Source: Hofstenia miamia
Lineage: Eukaryota; Xenacoelomorpha; Acoela
DNA length: 64,000 nucleotides
Direction of reading: 5' to 3'
NCBI GenBank assembly: GCA_004352715.1
Contig: SCFE01000056.1
Coordinates: 609,684 to 673,683, forward strand
The position numbers were made by a program, and so were the translations under genes. This document shows, piece by piece, positions 1 to 13,202 of the stretch. Numbering within the stretch: position 1 is the first letter of the stretch; every line of letters starts with the position of its first letter. The notes under the pieces are model-generated. The model was not told where the DNA came from, did not search any database, and saw only the letters and a program-made list of their open reading frames with translations.

Positions 1-3000
1 CAAAGATATTTCATCAAAAATCCATGTTAGAACTAAGTGCTATAGAAAATTTAAATTTAGAATAAGCATCATAAATTTTTTTATTAATTACTGTATTGAT
101 CTGTGAAACAGATTATCACCTGAAATTATAAAGAAGAATCTAATTTTAAATAAAGAAAAAAATTAAATTAGAATTATCACCAAAAAAAGAACTTATTTGG
201 ATATTCAAAGAATAACGTCTGTAACTAAGTAATATCAATTTGCAACTAAGTGGTATTAAAGAAAACAATTTACTTTAAACCTTAATAAGTATTTTTATAA
301 TTTTTGTATTATGCAAAGGTTTGAAAATAAATTATTTTTATTTTATTTATTATTAGGGTGCATGTAGACCCCGAATGAGAACCACTACTTGAACAAATAA
401 CTGTTGAATCCAAGAGCAGACCACAATTATTAGGGACAACGTTTTTCAATGACGTAATTAGCCTTGAAAAATTTGCAAAAATCTTTTTAAATGGTATTCT
501 GCATATTTTCCTTTTTTAAGAAGATTAATTGATGTCTTCAAATGAATATAGTTGATAAATGTAATGGAAAAATATGTTGGTTAAGCTAGAATTAAATAAG
601 AAATGATTTCCAGTGTTTAAGTAAAAACATGTGCAAACCAAGCACTTGTAAGCCTACTTATTTCTTTTTGCTCTTGTATAGGTTCGGAGTCTTGTTATTC
701 TAGTTGTTCTTGGCAGCCCCAAACCGACAACACCGAGCATTCGTAAATAACCAAGGTTTAGAGGTCGCCTTGAAGTAAATTAATATTTTTGTTAATAATA
801 AAAACTCTTTTTCACAAAAGAGTATTTAGCGTTGTTATGATAGTTTTTGCATTGAGAAGGGCTATAATTGCAAAAAATGTGTTATTATAGGTGCCATGAA
901 AATGTCTAAATGCTTAAAGGCGCTATGGTGATAATAAATGTTTACAAGCACTTTATTAGAAGTAGTGCTTCAAAAAAAACTAAAATTTATATAAACTACA
1001 AAATAATGTATTAAACAAAGTTTCCCCATGCATGCATTTTTTTGATGAACTAACAAATTTATGATGATTTAGCAGATGTTTTAATTTACTCTTAAATATT
1101 TTAATATCTACTGAAAATCTAACGTTCTTATCCAGCTTAGTCCAGCAACCTGCAGTGTTATGTATAACTGAGTTTTGATTTATTAAGAGTGTTAATTATA
1201 CATTTACGATTTCTTAGGTTATATTTAATAATGTCATTGAATAGACTCAATGCATTTTATTAACATGCTTAAGCATTAGAACCAAACTAGGCACTTGAAA
1301 AGTACCTTGGTGACAACAATTCATATCTTTGCAAATAATTACTAGTTTCTTGTTTTTCAATGTTGAATAAAGTCCAAATTGCTCTATTGAATGTAATATG
1401 TACACGTTCATGCTGGCTAGTTACAAATGCATTTATCAATTGGAAATTGGATAATAATAATAATAATAATAATATAAATAATTGTAATTATTATTTTTTT
1501 ATGATTGTGGGCGATTCTGAATAACAGTATTCAGTGCTATATTGCGATTATTTAGTCTGTTTACTGAACTTTTCATGTATATTATAAATCGATTTCAACA
1601 AAAGCTGCATTGGTGTAAGCTTGCTACAAGCATCGAAACAGGAGCCTTAAATTTTTACAATTTTTCTATAATGTTGCTGAACAGGAATGAACAAAGATGG
1701 GAGCCCTTTACTCAGAATATTAACGAACTTATTAGCTTAAGCGATATTTTGTTATGAATTTATTAAGAGAGTTCTATATTGTTTAAAACGATACATAAAA
1801 TTGTTTCACTAAAAGGAATTATCAGCATTTTAGTTGACAAAAGTCCATAACTTTTGAAACTTCACTCCACTGGTTGTGTTTTGGAACAACAACAAATTCA
1901 CAATATTGATTAATTACTAATACAGCATTCGCGCTGTAACCTCCACTGTCTACCATATTCACACGTTACGAAATCATCAATCTAGAAATTTTCTCCGCTT
2001 CCTATTTGCATTATCTACTTCCCAAGTCTCCAACCCTTACCAAAAACACCGACACGAAAGGAAGACAACACCAGAGCTATCACGTCCGTGAAATGCCGCA
2101 AATAACTCTTCAAGTGAAATGAATTTTTTTATAGTTTATAAATTTAGTTAGTTTGATGTGTTTCATTCTGAAATAAAGATAATTTCTAATTTCTAATTTC
2201 TAAATATACCAAACAAAGTCTCAAAAAGTATTCAGTTGTACTCTTTTGCTTATCAAAATATATTCAGGAAGCGCAGCATTATAATTGTAAAATGATTTAT
2301 GTCCAGAAGCCCTATGGAAATTCAAAAGTATGTACCAGCGCTATAATAACCATAAGAATCAAAGCAATATGTTGTATAAAATATTAAAAATTGCAAACCA
2401 GTTGCGGTGGAATGACGGCATAGGTGCAATTGCTCTCCTATATCAACATCCCTATGTTTCATAATTTAAACAATAGAGGTCCTCTTAGTTAATATTCTGG
2501 TAGTAAATGTAGCTTGCCCCTAAACCAAAATTCGTTCCGCGTCACTTACAAACTCCACAAACTACAATAGCAAAATATAAAAATATTATGATAAATTTAA
2601 GTGTTTTTTGTTTGTGTATGTGTGCACCTAGTGAAAAGTTAAAATGCGTGAAATTTTACACAGCCACTACATTATAAACTATATGAAAATATGCAATTTA
2701 CAAAAATTTCTTAAATGAATTGAAAATTATTAATATACTTGCTATAGCTTAGCTAATAGATAATTGCCCAATTAAGAAATAAAGGAAATTTACTAGAAAA
2801 ATTTGAAGCACTTTACGAAACCTTAAGAAATAGTTCTGTTCTTTCCAATAGCTAGCATATATATTGTTGTATATAATCTATATGTATAAAGTAAAGGAAA
2901 AAATGCACGTGCAATATTTATTTTAATCGATTTTAAAGAGAAATGAATATATTTACTGTTTGTTATGATTACTGACCTTCATCTCAACCAAACTTTGGCT

Positions 3001-4439
3001 TAGCAGAGTTGTTGACCAGGCTGCCTGAACTAGCATTTGCAATGTTGTCAAAAATTTGTTCCATCTTTAGTTGTGTTGAAAAGCGCGAATATCGAGTAGA
3101 AATTGAAGTTTCTGCAGAATAGATTTCAGATGAATGCTGATAGTTTTATATTCAGAAAATGAACATGTGTTACATGAACAGGCCATTGGCAAATTAACCA
3201 TGCATAGTAAAAAGTCATTTGAAATGAAATTCAGTTTGCATGGTAAGCCAATCGAGCCATATTGCAAAATGCTCACTTCCAATATATTTTGAAAGCTATC
3301 ATTTCTAAAATTGACATCAATGAAAATGAGATCTCAAATATCTCAATAGCACTCTTGCAGTAACAGCCCGATAGAAACCTGAATTCGCATTGAAATCAGT
3401 TTTTATGCCTTAATGCCCCAACAATATTTAAGAATTTTTACATTCATTAAGAGGTCAAGGGGGCCATGGCCACCTCCAATTGATATCAAAGAAAAGAATT
3501 TATTCAAAGAATGCACAATGAATAAATCATTTTTAAGGTTTAGCTGCATGTAGGTTAAGGTGTCTTTATAGTGGTTAACATAAATGAATGATTATTAAGA
3601 TGTACAAAAAATTGACGTTATTTTTCTGAGTCTAGCTCCATATCAAATTGATATTAATTTATTAAAATTTGATCTCAAAATTGGCTTCAAGTATTAGCTA
3701 AAGTACACTAAATATCTTTAACTTATACTAATTTGATTAGGAAACATTAATAAAACCCATTACTATATTTTTGATATGATTTTGCTAAGGAAACTACATG
3801 TATGTATATAATTTTGCAATGTTTTTTATTAATTAGCTAGTGAAATTAAAGCAAAATTGATTGAACCCTAAATTTGTTATAATTTATTATGGTTTCTATA
3901 AAAAAACTTTAGACACACAACTCACTAAAAATAAATATATTTAAAATCTGAAAGCACCTCCGTTTGGAGAAATAATTGGTGCTACGAAGTCTGATGTTGC
4001 TTAAAAATTTCGCAGCAGCATCTGCACCACAGTTAAGAAACTAGTAAAAAATTTAAATAGTGCATTATTCTACAAAATACATAAAATTGAAATCCAGGAA
4101 TCAGTTGAAAAGGTATCAAAATATTATAATTTTTTTCTTTAGTGTATGTTTTGATGAGTTGTCATGATTTTTTTAAAAAATTAAAAATTTTAAAGTCCAG
4201 TAAGAAGTTTTCAAAGAAATTGACTTCTTTTAGCCTTTGAGTGTCATAATAAAATGAACAGTAGCTTAAATGGGAGAAGCAAAAAGTATTAACTAACTAC
4301 TTATTCTATTCAGAAAAATAGTCTTTAAATGATCAAGATTTCGTATTCAGTAACTGTTTTCCTATTTCTTAAAAAAATGAATCGCCATTTAAGTCCTTAT
4401 CAATTTCAGTGCCTAAATAATTAATGTAACTACTTCTTA
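1..4439. other. Non-coding A/T-rich sequence
   Basis: No gene recognised. There is an (AAT)n tract at about 1450-1476. A possible retroelement 3' end lies at about 1860-2205, closing with AATAAAG and three tandem copies of TTTCTAAT. Short open frames at 1542-1757 and 3067-3282 show no known domain. The part just before 4440 may be the decayed 3' end of the LINE. Confidence 0.5.
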
Positions 4440-4931
4440 TGATTACTTTGTTAGATACTTAACCGAATTTGACGAAAATATAGTGAACTGTGTTTTATCA
4501 AGACATATTTTTAGTTCATTTAAGTTGTAGTAATTTCATAATTTTCCAATGTCAGATAGTAGATTCTTGGCTGCATTTTTGTTTAATGTTATTAAACATG
4601 TATCATCGAGACATTGGTAAACGTCAGAGGTATTAAAAAACCACTTATAATGACATTGAAATATAGAAAAAACACAATCTGCCCTATACCTCATTCAGTT
4701 GTCACATATTTTAGTCAGATACTTTTCCATCTAAAACTACCTGCTGTTTTCGATTGCTTATCCCTAAACTGCCTGGGGATTTATGGAACAATTTCATGAT
4801 CCTATAAAAATTATTAAATGCATATAGCTCAAAAACTATTAATGATGGGCTCAATCTGAAAGCACCACATGATAGAGGAGAATTTCCTCTTTTTATCTCT
4901 CGAAATCTGCGTACTGTGCACGCCCCCCCCG

Positions 4932-5009
4932 CGGCGTGCCGTAGCACAAAGCCTCCGATCGCAAGGGGCTTTCGCCCCTGCGACCTGTGACTTTGCGCAT
5001 GGCACGCCT
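4932..5009. repeat. GC-rich nested hairpin element inside the LINE remnant
   Basis: A 78-bp GC island. Outer arms GGCGTGCCGTAGCACAAAG and, at the other end, the near reverse complement ending CATGGCACGCC enclose an inner hairpin (GCAAGGGGC / GCCCCTGC around TTTC). A run of eight C lies just outside the left arm. It is much richer in G+C than anything around it. It looks like a foldback or MITE-type insertion, or a small structured-RNA-like repeat; the family is not recognised. Confidence 0.55.
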
Positions 5010-5254
5010 CAATGGTTTGGAATATCTTGGCAAATATCAAGAAGCAGTCAAAGTTCTTTGTTGCCTCCATGGGCTCAAAAGTTTCTGAATACAGGAACAC
5101 TAGGTATGGAGAGAATTTATATCATTTTGAAAAATTCGAAATTTTCAAACAAAACTTATTAATTTTTACAACAACCTCTGCCATAGCAATAAGCTTTAAT
5201 AAAATTTTCAACATTGCATTAAGGTATGTTCCTCAATAGACCTGCCACATTTGT

Positions 5255-5316
5255 AAATGTGGAAAAACGGTTTATCCTTTAAAAAGGACGCCAGGCTGTT
5301 TCAGGTTAGGAACGCC
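5255..5316 (+). repeat. Dispersed repeat, copy 1
   Basis: About 60 bp beginning AAATGTGGAAAAACGGTTT and containing AGGACGCCAG(G/A)CTGTTT. It matches 63067-63127 in the same orientation at roughly 85% identity by eye. Family unknown; it is not low-complexity sequence. Confidence 0.65.
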
Positions 5317-7536
5317 ATGATTAAGACTAATTTTTTTCATAGTATTTTAAAATTTATGCTGATAACTACTTTGCTTAAGTAAATCGTGACCACACAATTA
5401 CTGACTTATTTTTAGTTTATTAAATTCAATTTTTCTGTAATTTATAATATTTAATCACTTGTACTGTAGTCAGGATGAACCCGAAATGGGTTTTTTGACA
5501 AAATGTTTTGCGAACTTATGTATGCATGTATTTGGAAATAGAGTAATTTTTTAAGTAATTTGACGAATGGATGTATACCGAAAGTTTTTAGTAAAAGAGG
5601 GTCACCACTTTTATACAAAGGAATGATGTCATATTTTTTAAGTAATTCTGGAAATCTATTGTCTATAATACATTGATTAAATGCGAAAAGTAAGTGCTAG
5701 CAAATATTGGAAAAAATATTCAATTACAAAAAAGGAAAGTTAAGTTTAGCCGTTGATTTGTTAGTATTTAATTTCTTTACAATAAAATTAAATTCGGATA
5801 TACTTTCAAATCGGAATGAAAAATGGGAGGAATGTTTTTTTTAAATCGAATGACTTTCCTTAGAGCAAGTAAAATTCAAATTTCCGAAAATATTTTTAAA
5901 TTGTACTTAATAAATATAATATTTCATTTTATCTAAGATAACTTCGTAAGTTATACGTTCATCAATATCGCATGAAACTCCCTTTGATTTTTCAATTAAT
6001 TTGAAAATACAGTCTGTTTTTCTTTTGCGGTGTCTAACAGCCTAAAATATTTCTTCTCGTTTTGCGGCTTACTTAAGTCTCATGTGTGTAACTAACTTTT
6101 GAGCGCTATCGTAATTAGTCCAATTACTATCATTCGGTGTTGATTTTACTAGTTCAAAAAGTTTGAAATAAAAATAAAAGTAATTATTATAATAAGTATT
6201 ATTTTCGACTTCTTGTACTCAGCACCACTGAGCGTTTATTCAGCGTCACATTTCGATTAATCATTTTAAATTTAATGAAATCCTCTAAAATTTTGTATGT
6301 TACTTTAATATAACAATCTCCAATAGGTGCTTAAATTTCAGTATGATGCTCGGCAATAGAACATTATCTAAGAAGTTCAAAATTTTAATTTTTTGCTATT
6401 ACAGAGATGCTGAAGAAATACCTCTGAATTGGTATATGGACGCTGAATACAATATCTTAAATATTATGGAGACTGAATAGAAACGAAATTTACTGTTATG
6501 ACGACGTTAAGTATACGCGGATTTGGATACCATTTTGCTTTAAAATGATAAATTTAGTGCTTTGAGCTATTAGAATTATCGTTTAAACACTTACCACGGT
6601 AAAAACATGCATTTAGAGCTTAATAAATAAGCATGTGAACATTTTATCGTCCTATAAATGACCTCTTATCTTAAGATTTACATTGCTTGGATATCAAAGA
6701 AAAGATTTAATGTTTTACATATTCTATAAATTGCTTAGCTAAAGGGAACTGACAACATTTTTATAAAGAAAATATGAAACAAACTCAGAACAAATTTTTG
6801 TCCCACTCTGGAACATTGCCTGCAAGTTTGAGCGACGTTAGGCATTCAACATAGAGTATTATCAAGAACTGAACCATGCACCAAATTTTTGTTTTTGTCA
6901 ATATTAGGAGTTATTGAGAATGTATTTTTTTGTATTAAGAAACGCTATATCTTAAAGATTGTATATATAATATATTTGCAAATATAGTACAAATTTAAAA
7001 CAAAAAACTAAATAAATGGTTTATATTAATAAAAAATTTGTGTGGGTATGTATGTGGCGAGTTCTTTACAAAAAAATAAATGTGTCTTCCATTGTGCTTT
7101 GTCTCTGTAGTTTTCTTCAACTCTAAAGTTTAACAACCAATATTGAAAGTTTTTTGATAAATGGGGGCGTTCTCTAGTTGAATTGATAAGTAAAAATGAA
7201 AACTATTGCCTAATTGTGATAAGAAATTGCATACAGTAGTTCAAGAACTGCTTAAGGTAGTCATTGAATAGTTGAACGTGATTATCTAGTTCAAAATTTC
7301 TGTTCCACGCGAATGGGTTTTTTCGGGTTGCTCTCGATTGCCTCAAACGAAGTATTCATTAAAATATTAATTAGCTGTTCCAATTACTACATTGTGCGTC
7401 GCTCCTATCTTTAAATTTTTATGAAGCGAAATCATTAATGGTATGGTATGCCTACCACACCATTATACTGTAATGCGTGTTTGACTTTGATGTGAAGCAG
7501 TTGCACCATTAAACCATGCAGGCACACAATTTTTAC

Positions 7537-7674
7537 ACATATTTGGTGTTTTGTAATTTTTTAGTGTTTTGTACATTTTGAATAATTTTCCCTTATTTCT
7601 ATTTTTTCATGCCATAGTATTTCCCATTACAAAAGCCCAATATACATGAAAAAGTTACAAAACACCAATATATG
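7537..7674. mobile_element. Small inverted-repeat element (MITE)
   Basis: TTGGTGTTTTGTAA at 7543-7556 is repeated as its exact complement at 7655-7668, and similarity extends several bases outward (ATAT) and inward (TTTTT). A related terminal sequence (GTTACAAAACCCC next to TATATA) recurs at 7868-7890, suggesting a second, broken copy. No coding capacity. Confidence 0.55.
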
Positions 7675-7881
7675 GGATACATTGAATTTTTTTCTTTTTA
7701 GAGAAAAGATATTTAATTGATGAAAAAACAACATGATTATATCTCAGTTTAAAGATGCAATAAATTTTTTTGTAAAAAAATTTTTATGTGCCTTGAATGC
7801 AATTTAGTTTTTTGTAATCTTATAAATTAAAAAAAATGTGTTTTTTAATGCAAGAATTTAATTTGAAGGTTACAAAACCCC

Positions 7882-7904
7882 TATATATATATATATATAT
7901 ATAT
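7882..7904. repeat. (TA)n microsatellite
   Basis: Uninterrupted TA dinucleotides directly after a sequence resembling the end of the 7537-7674 element. Confidence 0.95.
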
Positions 7905-8081
7905 TGTAATGATTACCGTTTTATTTTAGACATTAGGGATTACCGCATTATTTTATATTTAGTTATTTTATGTATGTTATGTTGATTCATTCTGTACCGA
8001 TACTTAAGTATGTTTTGTTTTTAGATGTTTGGTATTTGTGTAATAAAACCTTGAATCGATCAGGTTTTTTTCACCACAATT

Positions 8082-8084
<3 letters not shown>

Positions 8085-8132
<48 letters not shown>
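8085..8132. repeat. (TA)n microsatellite
   Basis: About 24 TA units. The open frames reading IYIYIY through it are not genes. Confidence 0.97.
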
Positions 8133-8133
<1 letters not shown>

Positions 8134-8904
8134 GCGACCAACCGATAAAGTTCAGTTGCAAAATAGGACCCAAACGTCTCGAGCTGTGCTGACAATCTGA
8201 GTTAATAATTAGCATTAACAATAAATGTTAAAATAAATCCAATGGCGTTGAAAGCGTAAAGAATTTTATCCATTTCCGAGTACTTCAACTTTCTTCATCT
8301 TTCAACTCTGTTGTTGCCCAACCTATAGTTCTCATTACTGTCTACATTTCTGCCCCATCACAGCTCAGTGCGATGAATTTTTTCACGCCTGTTGTGTTAA
8401 GATAATGAAAATGAATTTTGTGTTCAAAGTCTCTTGCGAGGTAAAATCTTTCCCCAACAGCCTAAATTTTTTCCTTAAGCGATAATATAGTTGTTTGATA
8501 TTCTCAAGAAATTCATGTGTGTATTTAATCGGTGTTACGATGGCACTTCAATCGTTGAAAATATTTTACAATGCTTGATCTGGCAAATTGTATTCTAGTG
8601 TTCCGCGGTATGCGAATTTGAGGAGAAGTTTATATTAAAAATACCAATATTAACCATTTTAAGAAAAATATAATTTTAAACATTAATATAATTTGTAATT
8701 TAGATGAAAAGAATGTTTAGCAGTAAAACTTTACTAACTTTTAGTTGCTAAGTTCATAAATAAGGATTTTGCGGAAACCGTTGTAAATTTCGAGTCATTG
8801 TGGAATACCACAATGAGCTTCGTACTTCTGCGTCGGTAGGCGGTGTCAAAATGACCTTATGCTGTGCGGAAAATTAGTTACATAACTGTCGTCCAGTAGT
8901 ATTC

Positions 8905-9373
8905 TTATTATTCATTCTTATAGTTATTATTATTCTTGCATCTCAAAGCTTCATGCTGGTATCCCTCTCAGCTCGGGGAACTCACCAGTTCCCAGGGAGT
9001 CTGAGAGCTTTCCTCAGGACTCTAGCTGTTCCTAACAATGCTGCCTTCTGTGCTACTGCTCTGCTCCTCCCCACTTTGGTACTCCTAACTCCTCCAAGTA
9101 TCTCTTATGCTTCTTACTCACTGCTCCTATTGCTCCTACAACTACCGGGACTACTTCAACTTTCTTTAACTTCCACAGCCTTTCTATTTCCTCTGCTAAC
9201 TCTCTGTACTTGTCTATCTTCTCTTTCTCTTTGATTTCTACATTTCTGTCCTTTGGTACTGCTATGTCTATCACTGTTCCTAATCTTTGCTCTAGAGCAA
9301 TAAATAATTTGCATCGACTGCCCTTGTTTCCATTTAAAAAAACATGTTCATCAAAAATTTCATAGTTTGTCAA
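8905..9373 (-). pseudogene. Non-LTR retrotransposon pol C-terminus fragment
   Basis: Minus-strand frame 9373-9053 contains LGTVIDIAVPKDRNV, then EKEKIDKYRELAEEIERLW and KLKKVEVVPVVVGAIGAVS. This matches the conserved C-terminal region found after the reverse transcriptase in many LINEs (often annotated R2-type PO21: 'iDiAvPgD..v..kE.EKi.kY..L..Ei.rlW....vevvPvvvGalG.v'). A frameshift near 9053 breaks the end; SIVRNS and the neighbouring frame resemble the usual 'lLgtarilRkvL' tail. An AATAATAATA-rich stretch at about 8905-8945 probably marks the 3' tail. The 5' part is absent, as in most truncated LINE copies. Clade assignment (R2/NeSL group) is tentative. Confidence 0.75.
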
Positions 9374-9658
9374 CTACTTCTTTAAATAATTAAAGGTTTA
9401 CATGCGTTTGCTAAATTTCACTTAAAATTGAGCAGTTCCACACATTTTTATGCTTTTTTGTTTAAAGAACGCAAATATAAGGGGTGGAGGTCTTCAAAGC
9501 TTCAAAGCAATTGTTAATAGTGTGGTTATTTCTTAGGAATTATTTCTGTTCATTAAGTACTACTTCTAGAATATCATAATTATAATAATAATTAATAATT
9601 ATGCAAACATAATAACTTAGGTGCACTCTTCTACATTTGCTATAGCATATTTTGAATA

Positions 9659-9686
9659 GGTTTGGTTTGGTTTGGTTTGGTTTGGG
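9659..9686 (+). repeat. (TTTGG)n microsatellite
   Basis: Five tandem TTTGG units. Confidence 0.95.
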
Positions 9687-10399
9687 ATATCCTAGCCTAA
9701 GTCTACTATATATTTTAATTTATCACACAACCCCGCAACTAAATTCCATACCCTATGTTAATATCGTAAAACTGTCTTTATAATAAGGGAATTTTTAAAT
9801 TGTTGGAATAACAAGTCCAAGTGGGATATCATAAATATATTGATTATTCTGCGTTTAAGAGGAATATGATATGGTTTAATCACGCAGTTTATCAAAAAGA
9901 ATTATCAATGAGTATTAATTGCACGGATTTTGAAAATATTTTAGCAACTTTAATTACTTTCAGTTAAGAGGGCACTTCTGGTTAAAACTTTTTTGAAACA
10001 ATCACAACTTGACTCAGTGTAAGATTAACCTACAGAAACAATATATTGCTGAAATCAGCAGGAAATTCTGCATTCAAATCACATTACATAAGCTATTTTA
10101 TATCACATATAAAAACAATAAGTAGTAGCAAATTCAAACAAAAACAGTTTTCATAGCCCAAAAATCCGAAGTCTTTTGACATATTTTAATGAGACTTTTG
10201 CAGTTAATTCTAGTGTCATATAACAAAAAAACTATGGAGGCATTTCAAAATAACTGCACTTTGTTACAAAATATTGAAAAAACAAAAAACTGCATAAAAG
10301 ATTTCAGAGTTTGAAGGAAAAACTAAAAATATTTCAGGATATTTCCAAATTTTTTCAAAAAGCTTCAATTAATTACTAGTTAGCAATGTGCTTAATATA

Positions 10400-11091
10400 C
10401 CCAATACACAATAACCGTTTTAAAATGGTCTAGAAATCGTTTAGAAATGGCATCTACGTCAGATGCACAAAACGTGTTTAAGACGTTAAGGAATGGCTTA
10501 CACGACGTTTAGAAGACGTTCACAAGACGTCTAGAGATGTTTAGAAGACGCCTAAAAGAAGCTTAGAACAGTGCATCTCAAGCTTTTTTCTTCCAGCCCA
10601 TTTTAGAGCGTTAAGTAAAATATTGTGCAACGAAAAATGCATTTTATTTAGCACAGTCTAACACAGCAACATCTCGCCCTTGCAATGTTTTGTTGAGTTG
10701 GTTGGTATGTGAAAATATGTCGGCCCGATAGAAAATCCTTGCATTGGTATCATTCTCATTTATCGCTGAAAACAATCACTCAGCTTTATCTTTCCTTTAG
10801 ATAACTCCAGACCCACTTTCAAAGGCTTCCTGAAGGAGGCCAGAGAGCCTAAGTTGAGAAGCACCGGCTTAGAAAACGTCTAGAAGACATCTAGAAGATG
10901 TTTAGAAAATGTTTAGAGACTACTTAGAATTTATTTAAAAGATGTTTACAAAATATTTAGTAGACCCTAGATGGCATTCAACATGGCTTAGAAATGGTGT
11001 TTTGTAAGACGTTTAGAAGACGTAGCTTAAGACGTCGTAAACGTGTTATACCACTATAAGACGAATATTAAATACTTTATTGCTTATTGGG
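10400..11091. mobile_element. Non-autonomous DNA transposon with internal ~12-bp repeats
   Basis: Terminal inverted repeats CCCAATACACAATAA (10400-10414) and TTATTGCTTATTGGG (11077-11091) agree at 13 of 15 bases. The interior is packed with degenerate copies of a unit close to GTTTAGAAGACGTC, at 10430-10568 and 10867-11045. The two repeat blocks are separated by a later insertion (10569-10866). No clear target duplication or transposase is seen; the family is not recognised. Confidence 0.6.
10569..10866. mobile_element. hAT-type MITE nested in the 12-bp-repeat transposon
   Basis: The 298-bp insertion is flanked by a perfect 8-bp target duplication GCTTAGAA (10561-10568 and 10867-10874). Its ends are CAGTGCATCTCAAG and, complemented, CGGTGCTTCTCAAC, the classic CAGTGGTTCTCAA-type hAT terminus. 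It has no coding capacity. Eight-base duplications are the hallmark of hAT transposition. It split the host element's repeat array, so it is the younger insertion. Confidence 0.85.
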
Positions 11092-13202
11092 AAGCTTGAA
11101 TAATTGAATCTTAAAGTAGACCGTCTTCAAAAATAAATGTTCGTCGTTTTAGTTTCAGAAGATAGAATTAGAATCACGTGCCTTTATCATTAGAATATAG
11201 ATCATTGTAGTTCATGAACAAGCTTTAAGGACAAGCTTGGTAAAGAATCATGCGAGTAGAAGAACTGAGGACTTATGACTTATGGCAGATTTGAGACTGA
11301 ACAGATAGTATGGTTTAAAAATAGGAGATAAATTTTAAATTGAATCTGCTTTGAGATTTCAATGTACAGGCACGCAAATTTAGTGAAACAAGTTGGCGGA
11401 AATAGTTGAGGTAGATAAAGAGTAAATGATGTACTGATAGGCATAGTAATAACAAAAGACAGATACGAGACAATTGGAGATATTTGGCAGAAGAAAGAAA
11501 ACAAGTATATACATGTAAATAAACAACTAAAGTATTCATTGGTGATGGTTAGTTGAAAATTTAAAGTGAAAGGTGAATTCATCATTAGGAGAGAAAAAGA
11601 CTATTGTGACCTAGACCAAGATCTAGTAAGTCTTGCATAGATTCAGGCAATGCATGAAAAGTACTGAGAAGTAAGAAAACGAGAATAATGCATTTTAAAC
11701 CGCATGCAAATATTGTAATGAACAATGAAGTTATCTAAAGAAGAAGAATTAGATGATCTGAAATTACTAATCACTTTATAATATCACTAATAGATTATGC
11801 CATTTGAAAGTTTAGTAAAAATCAGATATTTAAAATTCAAAAATCAACTAATCATTTCTAATTAATATAATTTTGGAACTATATTTAGTATAATATTGGA
11901 AACTAATATCATGAATTTTCACGCTCACATAGATTGCACATCTAACATAAAACGATAATAATTTACAGGTAGGCCATTCAAATATTATTATATGCATTAC
12001 TAATGAAGAAATTCAAAACAGTGTGGTTTTACCAATCTCTATATTTAAAGGATAATTTAAGTGAAATCCTAATAAAAGTGAAAAATTTGGAGGAATTAGT
12101 GATTAACTACTAATTATTTAGCAATATGCTTCAGAAACTGTAAGATAAAACCTTTCCTATGTAATTATAAGTGAAAAAGAAAAATAATTGCTAAATTAAA
12201 TGAAGAAATAATTTACTTTATAATTAAAGTTAATATTGAAAAAATACTGAAATAACATCTTACATACCTATTTTTATTACATGGAATCGTATAGGATCAA
12301 CCATTAAAGACAAATACATTTTTTTTATTAGTGTTTGATATTTTTATTTGACTGTTTGGTTTATATTTTAGATAATATGAATTCTTGAATAATTATTTCA
12401 GCATAATGATTAGCCTGTTCATATTTGGATAAACTGGATAAACTTTCGACTTAATATCTGCCCAATTCCAGCCTTTTGCATTTCTTCAAAAAAATTAATA
12501 ATGTGTTTCGTTTTGAACACGTTTTTACAGTTTAGTTAACTTATGTATCAAAAAATCTAAAATAATGCTGTAACTCTGATACAGGCATTGTAGAAACGTT
12601 ATTTAAAACTCTAATGAAGCGAAAAATACAGCTTTATAAAATTATTCAATGGATTCTAAGCTCTAATTAGAACAGAAAAAACTATTTGCAAAAACGTTTT
12701 TAAATATATTTCACAATATTTTTTTGAAAGATTGAGAAAAAATCACATCTTTCCCATAAATCACCTTTAAAAAATTCAAATTTAAATTTTTCTGAGCTTA
12801 AAAATTCCTGCATATTTTGATCGATTCATAATAAAACAATTCTCTACGATATTTAGATCAAGAGATATTGAATTTTTGTTCCTACATTCAAATTGGTGGT
12901 TGTGGCGTAACAAAAAATATTCTTACTATTTTTATGAGTTACTTTACTAAAACAAAATGCAAAAAGCGAAAAGGCGCAGATAATAATTCGAACATATGTG
13001 GCAAACACTGAATAACTTAATGTATATATTATTCATAAATTACCATTCTCTTAAATTGTTCTCCATCAATTTACATACTTGAGCTTGGGTGAGGGAAAAC
13101 ACCCAGTTGAGGCTCAAAACATGATACATAAATTTAAAATATGATCTTGGAGGTTGCAATTAACAAATTATAATTGAACAATAGATAAAGAATGACAAGT
13201 AC
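11092..13202. other. Non-coding A/T-rich sequence
   Basis: It holds overlapping minus-strand frames at 11280-11585 rich in Leu/Phe/Ser with no recognisable domain. The final tetraspanin exons would be expected here but none was recognised. Confidence 0.5.

Larger units (their letters stand above)
4440..5830 (-). pseudogene. LINE reverse transcriptase remnant (CR1/Jockey-like)
   Basis: Broken reverse transcriptase on the minus strand, read in several frames. Near 5780-5748 it has VKKLNTNKSTAKL (the nKStG motif of block 0). At about 5690-5450 it has FAFNQCIIDNRFPELLKKYD, IIPLYKSGDP and NPFRVHPDYS (the 'P.fK.. iiPlyKsGd .. qfGFrp..st' blocks). Around 4770-4711 is SNRKQQVVLDGKVSD (the 'SnRkq.V.i.g..S' block). 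At 4618-4440 is CLDDTCLITLNKNA, the degenerate YADD active site, followed by LNELKICLDKTQFTIFSS. Stops and frameshifts separate these blocks, so it is dead. The part between 5440 and 4810 is replaced or interrupted: the GC hairpin 4932-5009 and the dispersed repeat 5255-5316 lie there. The order of blocks supports a non-LTR retrotransposon, most like the CR1/Jockey/RTE group; the exact clade is unsure. Confidence 0.72.

Noticed and set aside
4711-5100. 129-codon minus-strand frame as a gene
   Set aside because: It is a chance frame crossing the GC hairpin and a piece of the LINE reverse transcriptase.
7970-8200. Frames reading IYIYIY on both strands, also at 17696, 17922, 30102, 39351-39721
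   Set aside because: Translations of (TA)n microsatellites.
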